Part shown: piece by piece, positions 47,282 to 54,961 of the stretch | Layout of the letters: the number at the start of each line of letters is the position of its first letter | How positions within the stretch are numbered: the stretch's first letter is position 1 | DNA from: JBJXHG01 sp046160865 | GTDB taxonomy: Bacteria; Planctomycetota; UBA1135; GCA-002686595 | Direction of reading: 5' to 3' | Length of the DNA stretch: 55,073 nucleotides | Assembly (NCBI GenBank): GCA_046160865.1 | Contig: JBJXHG010000003.1 | Location: forward strand, 1 to 55,073 | Position numbers and translations under genes: made by a program | The notes under the pieces: model-generated | Database searches by the model: none | Seen by the model: the letters and a program-made list of their open reading frames with translations, nothing else | What the model was told of the DNA's origin: nothing

Positions 47282-48466
47282 ATGACCACGCGACGATCGA
47301 TCCTGATCGGGTTCTTCTTCCTCTTCACGCTGTGCGTCCTGGGCTACTACACGCTCTTCCTGACGAATTTCACGCTGTTCAGGAAGCAGCCCGAGCTCGT
47401 GATCCAGTTCCAGGAAGCGAACGCGCTGCGCGAAGGCGATCCGATCCTCGTCGCCGGCGTGCGCTGGGGCCGCGTCAAGAGCCTGACCTTCGATCCGCGC
47501 GCGCCGCTGGATCGGCGCATCACGGTGACGGCCATCCTCGACAACGCGTTGATCTTGCGCGAAGGCTTCGCGATCACGATCCGCGACTCGACGATCCTCG
47601 GAGGCAAGAGCCTTTCGATCGATCCCGGTCCGCCCGAGGGCGTGGCGGTTCCGTCGGAACGGCCGCTGTTCGGGGCCGTCGCATCGAATCCGCTCAACGC
47701 GCTCGGCGACCTCGTCGCGGAGAACCGCGCGATGGTGTCCGAGATCATCGAGAACGTGACGGCGGCCACGCGCTCGCTCAAGAGCGGTGAAGGCACGGCC
47801 GGCATGCTGCTCCACGACAAGCAAGTGGCCGACGATCTGGCAGCCGCGGTCGAAACGGCGTCCAAGGTGCTCGCGAACTTGGAGAAGCTGAGTTCCGACG
47901 TCGTGGGCGGCCGGGGCTCAGCCGGCAAGCTCTTCTCCGACGACGAGCTCTACGAGGAATGGACCGCGGTCGCACGGCGCGCCAACACCGCGCTCGAGGA
48001 GCTGAACGGGCTCGCCAGCGACGCGCGACGTGGCGACGGTCTCGTCCAGCGCCTGATGAGCGATCCGAAACTCGCGAGCGACGTGGCCGATTCCGTCGCC
48101 AGCGTGCGCGCGATCATCACGCGCGTGGAGCGCGGCGAGGGCACCCTCGGGCATCTCCTCGTGAACGACGCCATCGCGCGGAGCCTCGAAAGCGTGATGG
48201 GCCGCATCGAGAACGGAGAGGGCACGATCGGCGCGCTGCTGACGCGCGAGCAGCTCTACACCAACCTGGTGCAGATCAGCGAGGACGTCGCGGCGATCTC
48301 GACCACGATGCGCGAGGGGCGCGGCACGATCGGGCAGCTCGTGATGAACGAGGACCTGTACCGTCAGTTCGAGACCGCGATGCGCATCGTGCAACGCAGC
48401 TTGGAAGAGTTCCGCGAAGCGGCGCCGATCACGACGTTCACGTCGGTGTTCTTCGGCGCGTTCTGA
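47282..48466 (+). CDS. mlaD: MlaD-type MCE domain lipid-binding protein with helical GxGTxG repeats
   Basis: MlaD carries the MCE domain that forms the periplasmic lipid channel. The 394-residue product has one N-terminal membrane segment (ILIGFFFLFTLCVLGYYTLF), then the MCE domain (about 40-125; ALREGDPILVAGVRWGRVKS and ILGGKSLSIDPGPP). The C-terminal 230 residues hold at least six repeats of the type G-x-G-T-x-G-x-L-L-x-D (SGEGTAGMLLHDKQVADDL, GRGSAGKLFSDDELY, GEGTLGHLLVND, GEGTIGALLTREQLY, GRGTIGQLVMNEDLY), expected to form long helices. It follows mlaF after 79 bases. Confidence 0.93.
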   Translation: MTTRRSILIGFFFLFTLCVLGYYTLFLTNFTLFRKQPELVIQFQEANALREGDPILVAGVRWGRVKSLTFDPRAPLDRRITVTAILDNALILREGFAITIRDSTILGGKSLSIDPGPPEGVAVPSERPLFGAVASNPLNALGDLVAENRAMVSEIIENVTAATRSLKSGEGTAGMLLHDKQVADDLAAAVETASKVLANLEKLSSDVVGGRGSAGKLFSDDELYEEWTAVARRANTALEELNGLASDARRGDGLVQRLMSDPKLASDVADSVASVRAIITRVERGEGTLGHLLVNDAIARSLESVMGRIENGEGTIGALLTREQLYTNLVQISEDVAAISTTMREGRGTIGQLVMNEDLYRQFETAMRIVQRSLEEFREAAPITTFTSVFFGAF

Positions 48467-48555
48467 TCCGGGCGACGTCGATCGGCGCGCAGGGCGCGTT
48501 AATGCGGCGAGCCGCGCGGCAGACCGCACGACTCGGCGCGTTGTGGATCGGGCGC

Positions 48556-48583
48556 CTCAGCGCGCCGTTCTCGGCGCGCTGAG
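48556..48583. terminator. Candidate bidirectional terminator between mlaD and ribE
   Basis: CTCAGCGCGCCG, loop TTCT, and its exact reverse complement form a 12-bp stem lying between the convergent mlaD and ribE genes. The stem includes the ribE stop codon. It could end transcription from both sides, but neither strand has a clear T run. Just upstream, at about 48513, CCGCGCGGCAGAC repeats a core seen after the metB-like gene. Confidence 0.5.
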
Positions 48584-49171
48584 ACGCTCGATCCACTTGC
48601 CGATCATGTCCGCTTCGATGTGCACCACGCGCCCAGGGTGCAGCTCGCCGAGCGTGGTCTTCTCGAGTGTCAGCGGAATCAGCGCGACGTCGAATCGTCG
48701 CGCGCGCGGCGCGACGACCGTGAGGCTGACGCCATCGATCGTGATGCTGCCCTTCTCGACGAGATAGCGCTCGAGCGCCGCTGGGACCTCGAGCGTCACA
48801 CGCCGACCGCCGTCTCCGCAGTCGTCCACGGCACAGACCGAGCCCGTTCCGTCGACGTGCCCCGCCACGAGATGACCGTCCAGCCGATCGCCCAGTTGCA
48901 GCGCGCGCTCGACATTCACGCGCGTTCCGACGCGCGCTTCGCCGAACCAGGTGCAGGCGAGCGTCTCGGCGGAGAGCTCGAACAGCAGGTCCGGTTCGCT
49001 GCTCAGGTCCGGATCGTTCGCGACGGTCAGGCACGCGCCCGATACCGCGATGCTCTGCCCGCGGTGCGCGGTCCAGGGACTCGGCGGGGTCGCGATCCAT
49101 AAGCGAATGCCGGTGCCGAGCGGCTCCCGACGCCGGATGACAGAGGTGGACTCGACGAGACCGGTGAACAT
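48557..49171 (-). CDS. ribE: Riboflavin synthase alpha chain
   Basis: It dismutates two 6,7-dimethyl-8-ribityllumazine molecules to riboflavin. The 204-residue product is the usual two-domain barrel: MFTGLVESTSVIRR, SIAVSGACLTVAND, ERALQLGDRLDGHLVAGHVD GTG in the first half, and KGSITIDGVSLTVV in the second. No FMN riboswitch is recognisable in its upstream region. It lies alone, convergent with mlaD. Confidence 0.96.
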   Translation of the reverse strand: MFTGLVESTSVIRRREPLGTGIRLWIATPPSPWTAHRGQSIAVSGACLTVANDPDLSSEPDLLFELSAETLACTWFGEARVGTRVNVERALQLGDRLDGHLVAGHVDGTGSVCAVDDCGDGGRRVTLEVPAALERYLVEKGSITIDGVSLTVVAPRARRFDVALIPLTLEKTTLGELHPGRVVHIEADMIGKWIERLSAPRTAR

Positions 49172-49363
49172 GCAGCGATCAGGAGAGCGGCGCGGTGCGC
49201 GAGCGCCAAGTCCGACGCCGGAATCTGTCCTGCATCATCGTGCCTTGTCCGCTCCGAACTGCTTGCAGAAGCAGAGCTTGAAGTCGAGCTTCGAGAAGCG
49301 CTCTGGCGTGCGCGTGCTGGCAGTCGCAAGTCGCTGTGCGGCATCGGTCCGCGCGATCGCCTC
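49172..49363. other. Gap between ribE and the R2 palindrome, nothing recognised
   Basis: These 192 bases lie upstream of ribE. On the minus strand there is an open stretch ending with a coding-like C-terminus (TPERFSKLDFKLCFCKQFGA then DKAR and stop, near 49232), but it has no start codon within a credible distance and runs into the R2 palindrome. It may be a remnant of a small gene interrupted by the repeats, or chance. Confidence 0.3.
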
Positions 49364-49524
49364 GCAGCCCGTGGTGAAAGTGCTTCGAGCGCGAAAGTGG
49401 TCCGTTCGTGTCAGCGCAAGGAGCGTGAACGCAGGCGAATCCTCGCGATTCGCCGAGTATCACGCCACGCCGGGCTGGCGCGAACGGGCGACTTTCGGGC
49501 CGAGTGACTTTCACCACGGGCTGC
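49364..49524. repeat. R2: 161-bp imperfect palindromic element abutting R1 copy C
   Basis: The ends are the perfect inverted pair GCAGCCCGTGGTGAAAGT (49364-49381) and its reverse complement (49507-49524). Inward, the arms remain alignable for another 40-50 bases (CGAAAGTGGTCCGTTCG on the left against CGAAAGTCGCCCGTTCG on the right in reverse). Its sequence is different from R1. It ends two bases before R1 copy C begins. It contains no supported gene. Confidence 0.8.
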
Positions 49525-49526
49525 CA

Positions 49527-49701
49527 GCCCGCATTTCTCACCACGTCCTGCTGCGCTTCGCGCCAACTCGCTCGGCGCGGCGTTGTTGGACCGGAGTCGA
49601 TCCTCGGCGACCTGGCAGGTCACCTCCGGTCGATTCCGATGCAACGCCTTGCTCCGAACGAGTCGGCACAACCTCGCGACGGACGTGGTTAGGAGTGTGG
49701 G
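49527..49701 (-). repeat. R1 interspersed palindrome, copy C (inverted orientation)
   Basis: This copy starts GCCCGCATTTCTCACCACGT and ends near GGTTAGGAGTGTGGGC. Its left arm (CTGCTGCGCTTCGCGCCAAC) corresponds to the right arm of copies B and D, so the element is inserted in the opposite direction. The centre reads GGCGACCTGGCAGGTCACC. It lies between the R2 element and the trmD promoter. Confidence 0.9.
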
Positions 49702-49753
49702 CGAGGACAATGAAGCAGGACAGGTGCGGTCGCGACTCGACGCCACCCGCGCC

Positions 49754-49782
49754 TTGACGCTTCCCGCCGGCGTTTCTACCCT
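49754..49782 (+). promoter_or_regulatory. Sigma70-type promoter of trmD-rplS
   Basis: TTGACG (49754-49759) is followed after exactly 17 bases by TACCCT (49777-49782), about 36 bases before the trmD start. The site lies downstream of R1 copy C and reads into trmD. The hexamer spacing matches the other promoters found here. Confidence 0.7.
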
Positions 49783-49818
49783 TCTCTGCCTTTCCATTAA
49801 TGGAGTGGCCCTCCGGCC

Positions 49819-50595
49819 ATGCGGCTCTTTGCCATCCTGACTCTCTTTCCCGAAGCCCTCGAGGCCTACACGCGGACCGGTGTTCTGCGTGTCGCCCAAG
49901 AGAAGGGGCTCGCCAAGATCCGGCTCGTCGACTTCCGCGACTTCACGCGCGATCGGCACCGGACGGTTGACGACCGCCCGTTCGGCGGTGGCCCCGGGAT
50001 GGTGCTCAAGGCCGAGCCGATCGCGGACTGTGTCGAGTGGCTCGAACGCCAGCACGGTCCTTTCCGGCGGATCGCCTTGTGTCCCGCCGGGCTCCCGTTC
50101 CACCAAGCCGTCGCGACCGAGTTGTTCGACGAGGAACAGATCCTGCTCCTGTGCGGACGGTACGAAGGCTTCGATCGGCGCGTCGTGACGCAGCTCGGAT
50201 TCGAGGAGTACTCCGTCGGCGACTTCGTTCTGGCCGGCGGCGAGCTCCCCGCGCTCTCGATCACCGAGGCCGTCGTCCGACTCATTCCGGGCGCGCTCGG
50301 CGACGAGCGGTCCGCGGAGCAAGACTCCTTCGGACCGGACGGAGAGCTGGACCACCCCCACTTCACGCGACCGCGCGTGTTTCGCGGCGAGCCCGTGCCC
50401 GACGTGCTGCTCTCGGGAGACCACGCGCGAATCGAGCGTTGGCGCCGCGACCAAGCGCACGCACGCACGCTGGCCCGCACGACGCACGCACGCACGCCGA
50501 CACGTCCTGTACCTCACGAACAACCCGCCGCTGGCGGGAGCTACGAACAACCCGCCGCTGGCGGGTGCGCCAAGCCCAGCACGAACGCACACTAG
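49819..50595 (+). CDS. trmD: tRNA (guanine-N1)-methyltransferase TrmD
   Basis: TrmD makes m1G37 in tRNAs, preventing frameshifting. The 258-residue product has the family N-terminus MRLFAILTLFPEALEAYTRT, DDRPFGGGPGMVLKAEPIAD, LLCGRYEGFDRRVV and YSVGDFVLAGGELPALSITE (the trefoil-knot SAM site). The conserved enzyme ends near residue 220; the last ~40 residues are a His/Ala/Arg/Thr-rich tail containing two EQPAAGG units from a DNA tandem repeat. The usual upstream partners rpsP and rimM are absent; rplS follows as expected. Confidence 0.95.
   Translation: MRLFAILTLFPEALEAYTRTGVLRVAQEKGLAKIRLVDFRDFTRDRHRTVDDRPFGGGPGMVLKAEPIADCVEWLERQHGPFRRIALCPAGLPFHQAVATELFDEEQILLLCGRYEGFDRRVVTQLGFEEYSVGDFVLAGGELPALSITEAVVRLIPGALGDERSAEQDSFGPDGELDHPHFTRPRVFRGEPVPDVLLSGDHARIERWRRDQAHARTLARTTHARTPTRPVPHEQPAAGGSYEQPAAGGCAKPSTNAH
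50516..50569 (+). repeat. Two-unit 27-bp in-frame tandem repeat in the trmD 3' end
   Basis: ACGAACAACCCGCCGCTGGC GGG followed by four bases occurs twice (50516-50542, 50543-50569). Each unit contains the hairpin CCCGCC-GCT-GGCGGG. The period of 27 keeps the reading frame, adding nine residues per unit to TrmD. A short ACGCACGC-type microsatellite lies just upstream. Confidence 0.85.
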
Positions 50596-50626
50596 GAGCG
50601 GAGCCTCGGGCTCCCGAACGACAACC

Positions 50627-51073
50627 ATGCACCTGATCGAAACCATCGAAAAAGAGCTCGGCAAGCGCGTGCTGCCTTCCGTCCACGTCGGCGACACGGT
50701 CGAGGTGCACTACCTCATCCGCGAAGGCGACAAGGAGCGCGTGCAGCTCTTCATCGGCACGATCATCGCGCAGTCGGGCCGCGGCATTCGCCGCACCATC
50801 GCCGTGCGTCGCATCGTGCAAGGCGAAGGCGTCGAGCGCACGTTCCCGCTGCACAGCCCGCGCGTGAAGGACGTCGTCGTCACGCGTCGCGGCATCGTCC
50901 GCCGCGCCAAGTTGTTCTTCCTCCGCGATCGCGTCGGCAAGCAGACGCGCGTCAAGGAACTGCTCGGCGAGCGCACGAAGCGCGACGGCGGCGCCGACAC
51001 GGCGAAGGCCGAATCGCCCGCCGGATCGAGCGAGCGCACGCGCGCCGCGCTCGCCGCTCCCAGCGCCGTGTGA
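50627..51073 (+). CDS. rplS: 50S ribosomal protein L19 (bL19)
   Basis: L19 lies at the subunit interface. The 148-residue product has GDTVEVHYLIREGDKERVQL, IIAQSGRGIRRTIAVRRIVQ GEGVERTFPLHSPRV and VRRAKLFFLRDRVGKQTRVK, all diagnostic. The conserved protein ends near residue 115; the rest is a low-complexity tail with Ser, Ala and Gly. It follows trmD after 31 bases. Confidence 0.97.
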   Translation: MHLIETIEKELGKRVLPSVHVGDTVEVHYLIREGDKERVQLFIGTIIAQSGRGIRRTIAVRRIVQGEGVERTFPLHSPRVKDVVVTRRGIVRRAKLFFLRDRVGKQTRVKELLGERTKRDGGADTAKAESPAGSSERTRAALAAPSAV

Positions 51074-51102
51074 TGCGCCGCAGCTCACAGGTATCTTTCA
51101 CG

Positions 51103-51125
51103 CCGGCCGCCCCCAAGGCGGCCGG
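51103..51125 (+). terminator. Candidate terminator after rplS
   Basis: CCGGCCGCC, loop CCCAA, and GGCGGCCGG form a 9-bp GC-only stem 29 bases after the rplS stop. The sequence following it is ATCCCTTTCC, a weak pyrimidine stretch. It would separate trmD-rplS from secDF. Confidence 0.5.
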
Positions 51126-51201
51126 ATCCCTTTCCGAACCTATCGCGGAGCGCTCGAGCGAGTTCGTCGCCGGCGCGTCCCTCCTCCGCACTCCTTGAGC
51201 C

Positions 51202-54200
51202 ATGCCTGAGAACCTCAGTCGCAAGATCACGATCGCCGTCGTGCTGGTGATCGCGTCGCTCGCGTGCTTGCTCTTGCCCAAGCAGCCGTTCCGCTTGGGC
51301 CTCGACCTGCAAGGCGGAACGCGGCTCGTGTACCGCTTCGATTTCGACCGCGCTCTCCGTGAGGGCAAGATCTCGCAGACGGAGTTCGGCAGCAAGGCCG
51401 AGATGCTCGAGAGCTTCGTCGGCATCATCCGCGATCGCGTCGATCCGAACGGCGTGATGGAGATGGTCACGCGGCCGGAAGGCGACGATCGCGTCGTCAT
51501 CGAGATTCCCGGCGCGGCCGAGCTCTCGGGCACACCGACGATCGGCAAGCTCGCAGCGGACGTGACCGAGAGCGACTTGTCGATCGCCCTCGAATCGAAC
51601 GTCGAAACGATCAAGGCGTTTCCGCCGAGCGGCGGCGTGGTCCTGGTCGACGGCGAGCGGATCAACTACACGCGCCGCGTCGGCAACACGCTGACGGTTG
51701 GCGAGCGCGGCCGCGGATTCGAGAGCACGACGCGCAAGTCGCACGCAGCGGGAACCGCCGTCGACCTGCTGACGAACGACGACTTGCAGCGCCGCATCGA
51801 GAACGTCGGCGACATGCAGTTCCTGCTCGGCGCGAACACCGAGGACTTCTCGCGCTTCGGCACCGATCTGCAGCGCGAGCGCCAAAGGGTCGACACCTGG
51901 ATCGATGCGCACCCGAACGAGCCGATCGAGCGCTTCAACAACCTGCCCACCGATCAAGGTGGTCCGCCGGAGTTGTTGCGCTGGTATCCGCACCGTCTGG
52001 CCGACGACCAGCCCGATACGACGCCGCTCAAGGAGCGCGTCGTTCCGCTCGTCATCCCGCCGGAAGAGTGGCGCTTCAGCGGCGACGATCTCGAGGCCGT
52101 GGGGCCGACGGCGGACGACGTCGGGTACCCGGCTGTTTCGTTCGAGATCGCGACGGCGAAGAAGAACGCGTTCGGCGATTTCACGAGCGCGCACATCGAC
52201 GACGGTTTGGCGATCGTCCTGAACGGCGAAATCGCGACGCTCGCGACGATTCAGGACAAGCTGCCCGGTTCCGGCATCATCAACGGCGGCGCGACCGGCT
52301 TCACGCAGAAAGAGGTCAAGGACCTCATCGCGATCCTGCGCTCCGGCTCGCTGCGCATTCGACCCGAGCTGCTCGACAAAGCACGCGTCGGTGCGAGCCT
52401 CGGCGACGACTACGTCGCGACGAGCTTCGTCAGCGCGCTCGTGGCACTCGGCGTCGTCGTGCTCTTCATGGTCGGCATCTACCGCCGCCTCGGCGTGTAC
52501 TCGATCGTCGGCTTGCTGACGAACATGCTGCTCCTGCTCGGAGCGCTGTCGTTCCTGCGCGCGACGCTGACGCTGCCCGGCGTCGCCGGCATCGTGCTGA
52601 CGGTCGGCATGGCGGTCGACGGCAACATCCTCATCTTCGAGCGCTTGCGGGAAGAGTTGGCGCGCGGGCTGAAGCTCATGCAGGCGGCCAAGGCCGCGTT
52701 CGAGCGCGCCGCCGTGACGATCATCGACTCGAACCTGACGACGCTGCTCGCCGGCGTGATCCTCTACCTGGCGGGCACCGGCCCGATCCGCGGATTCGCG
52801 ACGACGCTGAACATCGGCATCCTGTCGACTCTGTTCACGGTCATCGTGGTCACGCAGATCCTCATCTTCCTCGACGTCAAGCGCGGCGTGACGACGTACA
52901 AGATGGTCGAGCTGATCAAGGACAAGGGCATCGACTTCATGCGGTTCGCGAAGCCCGCCGCGATCCTCTCCACGCTCGTGATCGTCACGACGTGCGGCTT
53001 GTTCATCGCGCTGCCGAACCGTGAGAAGCTCGGCATCGACTTCCTCGGCGGATTCACGGTGACGGCGCGGACGCAAGAGCCGCAGCGCGTCGAAAAGATC
53101 CGCGAGCTCGTCGGCGCCATCCCGGGCACGATCGGCAAGTCGGCCGAAGTGAAGCCGATCCTCGAGTCGGGCACGAAAGAGGGCGGCTACTCGACGTTCC
53201 GCGTCACGTACAAGCTCGAAGGCGACGCGGACGCGCCGGTCGAGGCCGGCGGGCAAGGCGAGAGCGGCGAGAAGGAGATCCAGGACGCGCTCGAAAGCGT
53301 GCTGCAGAAGGGCCCCGTCGAACTCGCCGCGGTCCCCGGCGAAACGAGCCAAGCGCTCACCGGTGAGCTGTACTTCGAGAGCGCGCACCCCGTCGCGGAT
53401 CTTGCCGCCGCGCTGTCGGAACTCGGCCTCACGAACGTCGTCGTCGATCCGATGCCGGGACGCGCGACGAACTACACGTTCAAGGCCGAAGCGCCGAAGG
53501 ATCGTCCCGCAACCGAGCTCGCGGCGCGCATCCAAGCGCGGTTCGAGGGCCACAAGGATTCGAACGACCTCGTGTTCTCGCTCGCGTCACCGCTCCCGGA
53601 GTCGGCGCTCGTCGGGGCGCAAGTCGGCGCCGAGCTGCGCGACAAAGCGATCCTCGCGATCTGCTTCGGGCTGCTCTCCACGATCTTGTACCTACGCGTG
53701 CGGTTCGCGGAGTACACGTACGGCATCGCGGTCGTCGTGTCGCTGCTGCACGACGTGCTCGTGACGCTCGGCGCGCTCGCGGTCGGCACGTACACGGGGC
53801 TCGTGCAGGCCGAAGTCGACCTCTCGATGATCGCGGCGTTCCTCACGATCATCGGCTACTCGCAGAACGACACGATCGTCATCTTCGATCGCGTGCGCGA
53901 GATCCTGCCGCGCTCGAAGAAGCCGCTGCGCGACATCTTGAACGACGCGATGAACCAGTGCCTCGGCCGTACGATCCTCACGTCGTCGACCGTGTTCCTC
54001 ACGATCGTCGTGCTGTTCCTGTTCAACGTGGGCACGCGCAACGTGCTCGAGGGCTTCTCGTTCGCGATGCTCGCCGGTGTGATCTCGGGGACGTACTCGA
54101 CGGTCTACATCGCGGCGCCGGTGTTCTTGTGGCTCGAGAAGCGCGAGGCGAAGAAGGGCAGCAAGAGCGTGCTCGCAGCGAAGGCGATGCAAGAGGAAGA

Positions 54201-54216
54201 GGTCGCCGTCTCTTGA
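51202..54216 (+). CDS. secDF: Fused protein translocase subunit SecDF
   Basis: SecD and SecF use the proton gradient to pull proteins through the Sec channel; here they are one 1004-residue protein. The SecD half (about 1-590) has an N-terminal membrane segment, GLDLQGGTRLVYRFDF, a large periplasmic P1 domain and the core AVDGNILIFERLREELARGL. The SecF half has KLGIDFLGGFTVTARTQEP, a periplasmic domain of about 200 residues, and GYSQNDTIVIFDRVREILPR. Twelve membrane segments are expected. Fused SecDF is common in planctomycetes and some Firmicutes. Confidence 0.96.
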   Translation: MPENLSRKITIAVVLVIASLACLLLPKQPFRLGLDLQGGTRLVYRFDFDRALREGKISQTEFGSKAEMLESFVGIIRDRVDPNGVMEMVTRPEGDDRVVIEIPGAAELSGTPTIGKLAADVTESDLSIALESNVETIKAFPPSGGVVLVDGERINYTRRVGNTLTVGERGRGFESTTRKSHAAGTAVDLLTNDDLQRRIENVGDMQFLLGANTEDFSRFGTDLQRERQRVDTWIDAHPNEPIERFNNLPTDQGGPPELLRWYPHRLADDQPDTTPLKERVVPLVIPPEEWRFSGDDLEAVGPTADDVGYPAVSFEIATAKKNAFGDFTSAHIDDGLAIVLNGEIATLATIQDKLPGSGIINGGATGFTQKEVKDLIAILRSGSLRIRPELLDKARVGASLGDDYVATSFVSALVALGVVVLFMVGIYRRLGVYSIVGLLTNMLLLLGALSFLRATLTLPGVAGIVLTVGMAVDGNILIFERLREELARGLKLMQAAKAAFERAAVTIIDSNLTTLLAGVILYLAGTGPIRGFATTLNIGILSTLFTVIVVTQILIFLDVKRGVTTYKMVELIKDKGIDFMRFAKPAAILSTLVIVTTCGLFIALPNREKLGIDFLGGFTVTARTQEPQRVEKIRELVGAIPGTIGKSAEVKPILESGTKEGGYSTFRVTYKLEGDADAPVEAGGQGESGEKEIQDALESVLQKGPVELAAVPGETSQALTGELYFESAHPVADLAAALSELGLTNVVVDPMPGRATNYTFKAEAPKDRPATELAARIQARFEGHKDSNDLVFSLASPLPESALVGAQVGAELRDKAILAICFGLLSTILYLRVRFAEYTYGIAVVVSLLHDVLVTLGALAVGTYTGLVQAEVDLSMIAAFLTIIGYSQNDTIVIFDRVREILPRSKKPLRDILNDAMNQCLGRTILTSSTVFLTIVVLFLFNVGTRNVLEGFSFAMLAGVISGTYSTVYIAAPVFLWLEKREAKKGSKSVLAAKAMQEEEVAVS

Positions 54217-54226
54217 GGCGAATGCC

Positions 54227-54751
54227 GTGCGCTTCTGGCTCGGCGGACTGCTGCTCGTCGCGCTCTTCTTGCTGTCGACGCGACTGCAAGAGCGTTGGAC
54301 GAGCACCGTCCGCGCCGAGCGCGACGCCGCGTTCGACCGGCGCGATCTGCCGTCGAACGACGACGAGCCGGCCTGGGCGCGAGTGATCGTCGGCCGGCCG
54401 AGTGGCGCGGACGCGCTGCCGGCCGTCGACGAGTCGGGGCCGCGCACTTCCGCGGCCGCGAGCACGCCACCGCAGGCTGACGCGCGGTCGAGCCCGGCCG
54501 AGCACGTGCGCTCGACGGTTGCAGCCGCGGCATCGAGCTCGAACGCAGTCGCGCCGGGCGGCGGCAAGACTTGGATCGTGCAGCCCGGACAGACGTTGTC
54601 CGAGATCGTGCGCACGCACTACGGCAGCGCGCCGGTCGAACGCGTGCGCGCGGTGGCGCGCGCGAATCGGCTCGGCGACGCAGGGCTGGTGCGCGCCGGT
54701 GCGCAGATCGTGTTGCCCCCCCTCGCCGAGCTCGACACCCACCGGCGTTGA
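54227..54751 (+). CDS. Membrane-anchored LysM domain protein
   Basis: The 174-residue product starts with a membrane segment (FWLGGLLLVALFLLSTRLQE), then about 85 residues of low-complexity Ala/Ser/Arg/Asp, and a LysM domain near residues 114-165 (TWIVQPGQTLSEIVRTHYGS ... VRAVARANRLGDAGLVRAGA QIVLPPL). LysM binds peptidoglycan, so this is probably an inner-membrane protein reaching the cell wall. The GTG at 54227 has GAGG upstream and lies ten bases after secDF, so the two are probably one transcript. Confidence 0.85.
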   Translation: MRFWLGGLLLVALFLLSTRLQERWTSTVRAERDAAFDRRDLPSNDDEPAWARVIVGRPSGADALPAVDESGPRTSAAASTPPQADARSSPAEHVRSTVAAAASSSNAVAPGGGKTWIVQPGQTLSEIVRTHYGSAPVERVRAVARANRLGDAGLVRAGAQIVLPPLAELDTHRR

Positions 54752-54789
54752 GCGCGGATGCGCCGCTGCCGCGCGTCGCCGTCGGCTCA

Positions 54790-54960
54790 CATCGCCCACC
54801 ACGTCCGTCGCGAGGTTGCGCCAGCGCGCTCGGAGCGAGGCGTTGCATCGGAAACGACCGGAGGTGACCTATTTGGTCGAGAAGGATCGATTCGGATCCA
54901 ACAGCGCCGTGCTGTGTGAGTTGGCGCAACCGCAGCAGGACGCGGTGAGAAATGCGGGCT
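54790..54960 (+). repeat. R1 interspersed palindrome, copy D (complete)
   Basis: This copy has the same orientation as B. The left arm (CCGTCGCGAGGTTGCGCCAG) and right arm (GAGTTGGCGCAACCGCAGCA) match copies A-C, and the centre reads GGTGACCTATTTGGTCGAG. The right end is GGTGAGAAATGCGGGC. It lies 39 bases after the LysM gene and directly abuts the R5 element. Confidence 0.9.
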
Positions 54961-54961
54961 A

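Noticed and set aside
49172..49260. FMN riboswitch upstream of ribE
   Set aside because: The conserved FMN-element core sequences are not visible in the 192 bases before the gene.
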